Below are positions 15,477 to 23,129 of a stretch of 64,000 nucleotides of DNA, piece by piece. Positions within the stretch are counted from its first letter, which is position 1; each line of letters opens with the position of its first letter. The stretch is taken from contig PMUI01000098.1 in NCBI GenBank assembly GCA_003166955.1, forward strand, positions 30,369 to 94,368, in the 5' to 3' direction. The notes beneath the pieces were generated by a model. The model searched no databases. It saw only the letters and a list, made by a program, of their open reading frames with translations, and was not told the origin of the DNA. The translations under genes were made by a program, and so were the position numbers. Source of the DNA: Acidobacterium sp. (GTDB taxonomy: Bacteria > Acidobacteriota > Terriglobia > Terriglobales > Acidobacteriaceae).

Positions 15477-16121
15477 GTGGACGGCCATGACACGAAGCCG
15501 AAGGCAGGCCAGGGGTTATCGTCTTCGCTGAACCTGCCGGTGGTTGAAGAAAGCGCGGCGGATGGCGAGGTCGCACGGGTGTATGAGCGCTACCGATCTC
15601 ATTTCAACCGAGATCATGTTCCGGGAATTCTGAAGTGTTTTGCCACGCACCCGCCGCTGCTGCGCAGCATGATGGACCTGGCGGAGAACATGCTGTTCGT
15701 GGATGGGGACCTGGTCCGCAGGCATAAGGAGATGATCGCCACGCTCGTCTCGTGCCAGAATGCCTGCCCGTACTGCGCGGACAGCCACGGCTATCAGTTT
15801 CGGATGCAGGGCGGTTCTGCGGAGTCGCTGTGCGCCATCCAGGAGAACCATCTCGATACTGTGTCGCTGACCGCTGCCGAGCGGGCGCTGGCTCAGTTTG
15901 CGGAGAAGGTGAACCGCAGTTCGCATCAAGTTGTTCGCGAGGACGTCGAGACCCTGATGCAGGCGGGTTGGAGCGAGCGGCAAATCGCGGAGGCGGTCCA
16001 TATTGTCGCGCTGTTTGCCGCGTTCAACCGCGTTGTCAACGCGTTCGGAGTGCCGTCGCAAGGACTGCTGGCGGGCTATCAAGCCGACGCGAGCGGAGAC
16101 GGTTCCAGCAGCACGAAATAA
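15477..16121 (+). CDS. Second AhpD/carboxymuconolactone decarboxylase-like protein
   Basis: A 214-residue AhpD-superfamily protein with CPYCADSHGY (C97, C100, H104), the fuller peroxidase-related signature. The segment DLAENMLFVDGDLVRRHKEM is typical of 'peroxidase-related enzyme' families. GTG 15477 is preceded by AAGGAG at 7 nt spacing, the best site nearby. It differs clearly from its neighbour in sequence, so this is not a recent duplication; the two may form a heteromeric redox pair. A strong bidirectional hairpin follows. Confidence 0.84.
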   Translation: MDGHDTKPKAGQGLSSSLNLPVVEESAADGEVARVYERYRSHFNRDHVPGILKCFATHPPLLRSMMDLAENMLFVDGDLVRRHKEMIATLVSCQNACPYCADSHGYQFRMQGGSAESLCAIQENHLDTVSLTAAERALAQFAEKVNRSSHQVVREDVETLMQAGWSERQIAEAVHIVALFAAFNRVVNAFGVPSQGLLAGYQADASGDGSSSTK

Positions 16122-16162
16122 GAGTCCGCAGAACCAGCGCATCTCCGGAGAGCGGAAAAGAG

Positions 16163-16190
16163 CAGGCCGCCAGGAGGTCTTGGCGGCCTG
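16163..16190. terminator. Bidirectional terminator-like hairpin
   Basis: A perfect 10-bp stem (CAGGCCGCCA / TGGCGGCCTG) with an 8-nt loop lies between the convergent AhpD-like gene (stop 16121) and the TonB receptor gene (stop 16215), a position fitting a shared terminator. Confidence 0.6.
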
Positions 16191-16214
16191 TGAGTTGTGG
16201 TCCTCGGGGCGAGA

Positions 16215-19200
16215 CTAAAAGACGATCTTCGCGCTCCCCTGGAAGACTCTGGCAGCGTTGCCGGAGGCTGTAGATGAGATCTGGCCAAAGGTGGATGACG
16301 AGAGCGTTGCCGTTGGACTGCCGAAATCCGGATGGTTGAGCACGTTGAAGGCTTCGAGGCGAAGGTCCAGATTCAGACGTTCGTGGAGCGGGAAGATGCG
16401 GGAGACCTGCGAGTCGAACTGGAAGAAGGGCGGCGTCCGGAAGGCGTTCCTGCCGATGTTTCCAAAGGTTCCCACCTCCGCACATCCATTTGTGGTCGAG
16501 CCGCAGGGCACGGTCACCTGAGCAAAGGCGGCGGGGTTGAGGAATTCGCGGTTCGCCTCACCGCTGCCTTTGCGGAATGTCACCTTGTCGTAGGGACTGA
16601 CGCCAGGCACCAGGTTGGGGCGATCCTGGGCCTCGTCGGTGAGGGAGTTATCGACACCTGCAATCACGTTGACGGCGGCGCCGCTGGCGATGTGAACCAG
16701 GGGAGCAATTTCCCAATTGTTGACAAGAAGACGCTCCGCGCGATTCAGATCGTGAAAGTTGCTGCGGGCAACGATGACGAAGTTCTCGATATTCCTGTAG
16801 TCAAAGCCGCACGGTCCCCAGTCCATCCTGGAGTTGTTCGGATTTTCAAAGAGGCCCGCAGCAATATCGCCCTGACCGTCGGCGAGATCGAGGCACTTCG
16901 CCCAGGTATAGTTAGCCAGCAGGCTGAAGGTGGATGAAAGCCGGTGCTGGAGCGTGGCTACCATACCGTTGTAACTGGCATAGCCGATGTCGTTGACAGT
17001 GACGGAACCTGCGCCGCCGCCTACGAATTGGTTGCCCTGAGCAGGATTCGCGATGGTCAGCGCGAAGCGTGAGTTCTCGTTTTTGGTGGTGGAGCAATTG
17101 GTGCCCGCAGCGCCCGGTTTAACGGCTGCCGGGCCGGTAGTCACGATGCCTGCGCAGCCTGTGCCGCCGGCCCCCCAAACTCCGGGGATGAAGACAGCGG
17201 GGCTCAGAGGCGTGCCCATGGGATCATGCACAGTCCGGTTCCCGATGTAGTCAACCTGAGCCTGCCAGCCGGCGGGGAACTCATGCTGAACGCTCAGCGT
17301 CCACTGCATGGTGTAGGCCGGATGAAACTGTGCGGGCATCACGATGTACTGCGATTGCGCGTAGAAGATCGCCTCGGACGGAGTGGGGACGATGGGTTGA
17401 GGAAATGGACTGGTCGTAATGGAGCCGACAGACCATGGGGCTCCGAAGGACAAAGGCCCTGTTCCCGACGTTTGCGTATTGCTGATGGCAGTGGCAAACG
17501 GGGGGTTCTGGTTGGTGCGCTGGCCGGTGAAGAAATTGGGCTTGTCATAGGCGAGCTCGGCGCCGGCGCGGATAACCGTTTTGCCGTTGCCGAAAGGATC
17601 CCAGGATGCGGCGAGGTTGGGCGAAAACTGCCAGGGTGAGTTCTGCGTGAATCCCCTTGGCACGCCCTTGTCGCCATAGAACAGAATCCCGGCGGGAGCG
17701 CTGGGGTAAACGGTGCTGACGGTGCTGTTCAGAAAATCGCTGTAGTTGAAAACGCTGCCGCGGTTGAAGTAATCCACGGGCATGAAATTCGGGCCCCAGC
17801 GCAGGCCGACCACGAAGGTCAGCCGCGGCGTGGCGTGGAACGTATCCTGGGCATAGAGGCTGGGAATCGGGCCGCGCAGCGCGTTCTGCTCCTCCTTACT
17901 CTGCTGGAAGGCGCTCATCGTGCCCCAGAGAAAGTCCAGGTTCTGGTCGCCGATTACGCTGCCGCCGTTAGGCCCGCTGCCGCTGTATTCGCCGGTGAAA
18001 CTGAACGTTCCGTTGGACTCGTATCCATTGGAGATATTGAGTTCGTTCTGCACCCATTCTCCGCCCCAGATAATCTGGTGCTTTCCGCGCACCATGGTGA
18101 CGTCGTCGTCGATAGCAAGGGTGTTGTCGTTGAAGTGGGCAACCGAGTTCGTGCCGCCGCCGATGGTGAACTTGCCCTCGGAGATCTGCAGACCGTTGGG
18201 TATGGGCTGAGAGATAGCGACGCCGAGGTTGGCCGCATTGATGTCGTTGGCCGCATACCCACGGTTATCCACGCGCCGGAGAATGGTAGCGTGGGCCGAA
18301 TTCACAGTGTTCGGAGTAAACGAGTCGATCCAGCCGAGGGTGAAAGATTGCGTGCGCTCGATGTTCCCGGATTGGGTGGTGATGAGGATGTTGGTGGGCG
18401 AGAAGAAGGCCGGAGCCTGATAGCCATCGATGAAATACCGACCGTACAGATTGTTCTTTTCGTTGATGGTGTAATCAGCTCTGGTGACGAACTCATTGTC
18501 GGATGTTTCCGAAGGGATGGAGTAGGAGACAAGCCCGCAATTGCTGACATCCACGGCTGGGTTGATCGCGGGGAGGTATTTCTGGAGCGCCAGCGATTGT
18601 TTGATGTAGGCCGGAGCGGAGGAGTATTTATCGCCCGGCAGCGTTGCGCCGGTGAGAGGGTCGACGAGTTGCACGAATTTTCCGGATGACTCGCAGCCGG
18701 GTCCGTCGGTAACGGAAAAATCGCCTGCCAGGTTGGCCGCCGTGGGCACAAAAGCCTCGGTGCTGGACTGCGTCTGGTCGGCGTGGAGGTGCTGGTATCC
18801 GGCGAAGGCGAATAACTTGTCGCGGATGATTCTGCCGCCGAAGGTGCCGCCGTATTCATTCTGGTGCAATGTGTCGGGTGAGACAGAATAGAAGTTGGTT
18901 GCATCGAGGTAGTTGTTGCGGATGAACTCGAATGCGGTGCCGTGGTAGGTATTGGTACCGGAACGAGTGACGGCGTTGACATAGCCGCCTGTGTGCTCGC
19001 CATCCCCGGCGCCGAGCACAGTGGATTCGACGCTGAACTGGCTGACCGCGTCGGGGAAGGGAAACGGGAGATTGCCGTTGCCCATATAGTCCTGGTTATC
19101 GCCGCCATCGAGCCGCCACAGAGTGGTGTTGCCGTTGCCGCCGGCGATGGAGATGGAAATGGTCTGATAAGAGTACTTGCTGCCGGTGAAGTCGTTGCCA

Positions 19201-19739
19201 GGCGCAGTGTTGGAACCACCGGAAATGGCGAGCAGACCCGTGATCTGCCGACTGGTGGAGTTCAGCGGCATCTCGGTGATGTCCTTCTCGTCGACGGTCT
19301 GTTTGAAGGAGGGGTCCTCGGTCTGCAGCGCGAGGCCCTCGGAGTGGACCTCGATTTTCGTATTGGTCTGGCCGACTTTGAGGGTCGGATTGATAGCGAT
19401 GCTGCTGCCAATTTCGAGGACGATGTTCGTCTGTTCGTAGGTTTCGAAACCCGGCGCGACGACCCGGAGGGTATATGTGCCGATCGGAAGCCCGGGGAAG
19501 ACGTAGATGCCGGCCTTATCACTGTGGGTGACGTGCGTCACCTGCGTTGCTACATCGGTGATGGTGATCGCTGCATTCTGGATTATGGCTCCGGAGGCAT
19601 CCTGGACTGTGCCCTGGACGTTGGCGGTTCCGGCGATCTGGGCCGGCGTCTGAACAGCGAAGAGCAGCAGCGCGAGGAAGCAAAGGCCGGCGACCCAGGC
19701 GCCGAACGCTGGGATTCGAGTGGAACTCATGTTGACCAT
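16215..19739 (-). CDS. Oar-like TonB-dependent receptor with carboxypeptidase-regulatory domain
   Basis: An outer-membrane protein of 1,174 residues. A signal peptide (~residues 14-34, ending TPAQ) is followed by a CarboxypepD_reg beta-sandwich (~41-125; VQGTVQDASGAIIQNAAITI, GTYTLRVVAPGFE), a plug-like region and a long C-terminal barrel ending in the aromatic RVFQGSAKIVF. This is the acidobacterial Oar-type receptor architecture, usually linked to oligosaccharide uptake. ATG 19739 has GGAGG 4 nt upstream. Its neighbours are GH28/GH106 and rhamnose genes, so the ligand is probably a pectic oligomer; this is inferred. A TGGTCAGACCA box lies ~270 bp upstream. Confidence 0.88.
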   Translation of the reverse strand: MVNMSSTRIPAFGAWVAGLCFLALLLFAVQTPAQIAGTANVQGTVQDASGAIIQNAAITITDVATQVTHVTHSDKAGIYVFPGLPIGTYTLRVVAPGFETYEQTNIVLEIGSSIAINPTLKVGQTNTKIEVHSEGLALQTEDPSFKQTVDEKDITEMPLNSTSRQITGLLAISGGSNTAPGNDFTGSKYSYQTISISIAGGNGNTTLWRLDGGDNQDYMGNGNLPFPFPDAVSQFSVESTVLGAGDGEHTGGYVNAVTRSGTNTYHGTAFEFIRNNYLDATNFYSVSPDTLHQNEYGGTFGGRIIRDKLFAFAGYQHLHADQTQSSTEAFVPTAANLAGDFSVTDGPGCESSGKFVQLVDPLTGATLPGDKYSSAPAYIKQSLALQKYLPAINPAVDVSNCGLVSYSIPSETSDNEFVTRADYTINEKNNLYGRYFIDGYQAPAFFSPTNILITTQSGNIERTQSFTLGWIDSFTPNTVNSAHATILRRVDNRGYAANDINAANLGVAISQPIPNGLQISEGKFTIGGGTNSVAHFNDNTLAIDDDVTMVRGKHQIIWGGEWVQNELNISNGYESNGTFSFTGEYSGSGPNGGSVIGDQNLDFLWGTMSAFQQSKEEQNALRGPIPSLYAQDTFHATPRLTFVVGLRWGPNFMPVDYFNRGSVFNYSDFLNSTVSTVYPSAPAGILFYGDKGVPRGFTQNSPWQFSPNLAASWDPFGNGKTVIRAGAELAYDKPNFFTGQRTNQNPPFATAISNTQTSGTGPLSFGAPWSVGSITTSPFPQPIVPTPSEAIFYAQSQYIVMPAQFHPAYTMQWTLSVQHEFPAGWQAQVDYIGNRTVHDPMGTPLSPAVFIPGVWGAGGTGCAGIVTTGPAAVKPGAAGTNCSTTKNENSRFALTIANPAQGNQFVGGGAGSVTVNDIGYASYNGMVATLQHRLSSTFSLLANYTWAKCLDLADGQGDIAAGLFENPNNSRMDWGPCGFDYRNIENFVIVARSNFHDLNRAERLLVNNWEIAPLVHIASGAAVNVIAGVDNSLTDEAQDRPNLVPGVSPYDKVTFRKGSGEANREFLNPAAFAQVTVPCGSTTNGCAEVGTFGNIGRNAFRTPPFFQFDSQVSRIFPLHERLNLDLRLEAFNVLNHPDFGSPTATLSSSTFGQISSTASGNAARVFQGSAKIVF

Positions 19740-20004
19740 AAAGCCTCCAAAGACGTGCGGATTCAGGTTTCTTGTGCGAAGAGGTCTGACCTGTTTGCGA
19801 AACCGAATCAGTATCGTGGAGCCGAAATGGACCTGTCAAGGGGAATCGCGACGTAAAGTCCCTCGGGACGGAGACCTGCGTGGGATCGAGCCCAGGGTGC
19901 AGTTCCTGTGCGCGGCGATGGCGCGGCGCGCCGGCCCGGCCTGATCTGTCAGCGCTGTCTGCGTGGTTTACGGGCGCGGCTGGACGGGCGGAGAACGCGA
20001 CCGT

Positions 20005-20015
20005 TGGTCAGACCA
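20005..20015. promoter_or_regulatory. FadR/GntR-type operator candidate upstream of the TonB receptor
   Basis: The 11-bp dyad TGGTCAGACCA fits the TGGTNNGACCA pattern bound by FadR/PdhR-like (FCD-domain GntR) repressors. It lies in the 328-bp gap 19740-20067 between the GH28 gene and the receptor. A second copy of the pattern lies between the divergent GH28 genes. The rest of this gap shows no gene. Confidence 0.45.
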
Positions 20016-20067
20016 CGCCATCTGAGAAGACTCGCCCGATTGCGAGCGGCGCTGGCCGGATCGCAAG

Positions 20068-21711
20068 TCAGAGAATTCGGTTTTCGGCGCTGTCCATTTG
20101 CGTGTCCTTTGCCGCACGGCTCAGCAGGATGCGGAGGTCGGTGACTTTGTCGAGATGGAACGCCGCAACGCCAACGGGCGTCGTGACGGCGATGAAGTCG
20201 GCGCGGTTTACATCGGTGAGATAGAAGCTGGGGCGCGGATCGGGCGCGGCCGGCGCGACCTCGACGTGGCTAAGTTCGAGGTTGCGGATGTGGCGAAGGA
20301 AGAATCCCTGGGAGGGCATGGGACCGAACATGCCGGGGTCGGGATACTTGTTTTCGTATTCAGGGGGCTGGATGGAGAGGGAGTCCTGCGAGGCTCCGCC
20401 GACGTGATGTTGGTAGATGTTGGAGAGCTTCAGGTCCTGAATGGCGTAATCGGGGATGCCGCTGAGGATGGAGCAGAGGCGGGAGGCGCAATTGTAACTG
20501 GTGAGGTTGCTAATCAGGATGCGACGCATGGTGCCGACCTTGGTGGTCTCCTTTGGACCGCGCAGCCGCGCACCGAGACGCACGAAGATCGGCGAGGTCG
20601 TGATGTCGCGCATGGTGATGTTGGTGACGGCAATGTCCTCGCAAAGCGCGCCGTCCTCGCTTTCGAGAGCGAGTCCGTTGCAGCCTTCGAAGACGCAGTT
20701 GGAGATCGTGATGTTCCTGAAGCCGCCGTTCGATTCCGTGCCGCACTTGATGCGCCCGGTGCGCCCCACGCGGGCGTCTGGCGCGAATTTCTTAAAGGTG
20801 CCATCGAGCACGGTGCCAAGTTCGTAGGTGCCGGTGACGTAGCAGTTGGTGATGGTCACATTTTCCGTTGCACGTGCGTAGCCGAGGGAGTAGCTGCTCT
20901 TCGGGCAAATGGCGTCGTCCCACGGCGAGTTGACGGTGCAGTTGGAGACGTGGACATTGCGGCAGCAGTCGATGTCCATGCCATCGCGGTCGGTGTCGAT
21001 GGTGAGGTTATCGATGGTGAGGTTGTCGACGCCAGTGAGCAGCAGTCCGAAGTGGCCGCCTTTCAGGATGGAGAAATCGCGCAGCAGGACGTTGTGGCAA
21101 TTCTTCAGCGCGATGACCTTGTTGCCCACGCCGGCCTGTTCTGCGACGTAGATCGGATAATCGCCGCGCGCGGCGCGATTGGCTCCGAAGCTGAGACCCT
21201 TGCCATAAATCCGGCCCGGGCCGGTGATGCTGATGTCGCTGAGATTCTCACCCCAGAGGAGGGAATTGTGCCAGTGATTGTGACCATAATCCTGGTAGTC
21301 TTCCCAGGGAGCGTTAGGCTCGGCGGCATCATAGGTTCCGCCGTTGTAGCCGGTGGTTGCGCCGGGAAGTGGAGAGTCGGCGGCGACGATGGTTGCACCC
21401 TGAGCAAGGTAGAGCGAGACGTTGCTCTTGAGGTGAATGGAAAAACTGAGCCAGTTGCCGGGAGGAAAAACGACGGTGCCGCCACCAGTTGCCGCGGCTG
21501 CTTCGATCGCTTTGTTGATGGCGGGCGAATCGACGGTCTTGCCGTCGCCCGCGGCTCCGTAGGTGCGGACGTCGAAGATTCCTGGCGTTGCGACCGGGGC
21601 GGACGCGTGGGGAGCGGCGTAGGCTTCGGGCAGCGCAGAGCCAACAGCGGCGCCCAGACCGAGAGCGCTGAAGCGAAGTATTTCCCGACGATTGGACTGG
21701 AACGGATTCAT
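20068..21711 (-). CDS. GH28 family pectinase (polygalacturonase/rhamnogalacturonase), Tat-exported
   Basis: A 547-residue parallel beta-helix glycoside hydrolase of family 28. The N-terminus NRREILRFSALGLGAAVG is a twin-arginine signal. The three family active-site elements are visible: DTDRDGMDID (NTD motif with an acidic residue), WDDAI (catalytic DD) and RIKCG (substrate-binding RIK). The GHG element is replaced by TESNGG-like sequence, which is common in distant GH28 members. It starts at ATG 21711; upstream in-frame codons are hydrophilic shadow. It is divergent from another GH28 gene over a 128-bp promoter region. It probably hydrolyses galacturonan or rhamnogalacturonan backbones outside the cytoplasm. 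Confidence 0.86.
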   Translation of the reverse strand: MNPFQSNRREILRFSALGLGAAVGSALPEAYAAPHASAPVATPGIFDVRTYGAAGDGKTVDSPAINKAIEAAAATGGGTVVFPPGNWLSFSIHLKSNVSLYLAQGATIVAADSPLPGATTGYNGGTYDAAEPNAPWEDYQDYGHNHWHNSLLWGENLSDISITGPGRIYGKGLSFGANRAARGDYPIYVAEQAGVGNKVIALKNCHNVLLRDFSILKGGHFGLLLTGVDNLTIDNLTIDTDRDGMDIDCCRNVHVSNCTVNSPWDDAICPKSSYSLGYARATENVTITNCYVTGTYELGTVLDGTFKKFAPDARVGRTGRIKCGTESNGGFRNITISNCVFEGCNGLALESEDGALCEDIAVTNITMRDITTSPIFVRLGARLRGPKETTKVGTMRRILISNLTSYNCASRLCSILSGIPDYAIQDLKLSNIYQHHVGGASQDSLSIQPPEYENKYPDPGMFGPMPSQGFFLRHIRNLELSHVEVAPAAPDPRPSFYLTDVNRADFIAVTTPVGVAAFHLDKVTDLRILLSRAAKDTQMDSAENRIL

Positions 21712-21762
21712 AGACGCGGTCCTGAGAAACGGGATGGCCCGAGCAAATTGGGCTGCGGCCAG

Positions 21763-21773
21763 TGGTATGACCA
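21763..21773. promoter_or_regulatory. FadR/GntR-type operator candidate between divergent GH28 genes
   Basis: TGGTATGACCA sits inside a 17-bp near-perfect dyad (CAGTGGT-ATG-ACCACTG, 21760-21776) in the 128-bp gap separating two divergent GH28 genes. It matches the TGGTNNGACCA form of FadR/PdhR-like regulators, and the same pattern recurs upstream of the TonB receptor. No GntR gene is present in the window. Confidence 0.5.
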
Positions 21774-21839
21774 CTGAAGCGTTTCCACTGTATCATTGGA
21801 TTCGCAGTTTTGACCTGTGCGCTGGTGAGGGACCCTGGA

Positions 21840-23126
21840 ATGCGACGCAATAAGACGTTTCCCCTTGTGCTGTGCGGAATGGTTTCTCTGATCTTTTTCA
21901 TTACGGCCGCGGCGAAGGCGCACGGTGCCGCATCCTGCGATCCGCACGCGTTTGGCGCCAAAGTGGATGGAGTTTCCAAAGACACAGCGGCGATTCAGGC
22001 GGCGATCGATGCGTGCGCGCAGCATAGCGGTGGCACGGTGCGGCTGAGTGCGGGAACGTGGCTGAGCGCGCCGATCGTGCTGAAGAGCAACATCACGCTG
22101 GAACTGGAAAAGGGCGCGACGCTGCTGGGCTCTCCTGATCACAAGGATTATCCGGCGAAGACGGAGTTTCGCGCGCCCGGTTTGCAGTCGCTGGTGAGTG
22201 CGACCGATGCGACCAATGTTGCGATCATCGGCGAGGGAACGATTGACGGAGCCGGAGAAAGCTGGTGGGAGGAGGCGCGCACGCACGGCGATCACGGGGT
22301 GATGGGGTCGGAGCATACGCGGCCGCGGCTGGTGGTCTTTGACCATTGCCGGCATGTGCGGGTTGAGGGGGTGACGATTCAGAGCTCGCCCATGTGGCAA
22401 CTGGTTCCTTACTACTCAGACGATGTGACGATTCGGAACATCAGGGTTCTGGCGCCGCAACATTCGCCGAACACCGATGCCATCGATCCGTTCTCTTCGT
22501 CGAATGTGCGCATCGATCACGTTTTCGCCGATGTGGGCGACGACGACGTGGCGATCAAGTCAGGGCAGGCAAATTCAGCGGGTCCCGACGATCCGAGCCG
22601 CGACATCACGATTACCGACTGCACGTTTTTGCATGGGCACGGGCTGTCGGTAGGCAGCGAGATCGCCGGCGGCGTGAAGAATATCCGGGCGGAGCGGGTT
22701 CATTTTGATGGAACGGACAACGGCATTCGCATCAAGGCCAATCGTGATCGCGGCAACGATGTGGGTGAGATGGTCTTCCGGGATATCGAGATGAAGAACG
22801 TGAAGAACGCGGTGGTGATCAGCGAGTATTACCCGAAGATTTTGCCGCCGGATACGGACCCACCGCAACCGGTGACGCGTCTGACGCCGCATTTTCACGA
22901 CATCACACTGGAAAATGTAACAGCGACAGATGTTGTTTCGGCCGGGGCGATCGCGGGATTGCCGGAAGCACCGATTCGCGGCGTGGTTTTGAAAAATGTC
23001 AGGATTGAAGCGCAGCATGGCCTCGCGATCAGCAATGCCGATGTATCTGGCGAGAAGGTGACCGTGCAGGCGAGTGATGGCACGTCGATTATCAAGGCGG
23101 CAGGAGGGAATGTTACTCTGCGCTGA
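21840..23126 (+). CDS. GH28 family glycoside hydrolase (exo-polygalacturonase-like)
   Basis: A 428-residue family 28 hydrolase with an N-terminal Sec signal (VLCGMVSLIFFITAAAKAHG). All four canonical GH28 motifs are present: NTDAID, GDDDVAIKSG (catalytic aspartates), GHGLSVGSE (catalytic histidine) and RIKA. It is therefore predicted to be an active inverting galacturonidase. ATG 21840 is preferred over 21810 because it places the signal peptide at the N-terminus. It heads the + strand rhamnose/pectin operon; GH106 follows 3 bp after its stop. Confidence 0.9.
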   Translation: MRRNKTFPLVLCGMVSLIFFITAAAKAHGAASCDPHAFGAKVDGVSKDTAAIQAAIDACAQHSGGTVRLSAGTWLSAPIVLKSNITLELEKGATLLGSPDHKDYPAKTEFRAPGLQSLVSATDATNVAIIGEGTIDGAGESWWEEARTHGDHGVMGSEHTRPRLVVFDHCRHVRVEGVTIQSSPMWQLVPYYSDDVTIRNIRVLAPQHSPNTDAIDPFSSSNVRIDHVFADVGDDDVAIKSGQANSAGPDDPSRDITITDCTFLHGHGLSVGSEIAGGVKNIRAERVHFDGTDNGIRIKANRDRGNDVGEMVFRDIEMKNVKNAVVISEYYPKILPPDTDPPQPVTRLTPHFHDITLENVTATDVVSAGAIAGLPEAPIRGVVLKNVRIEAQHGLAISNADVSGEKVTVQASDGTSIIKAAGGNVTLR

Positions 23127-23129
23127 TTC

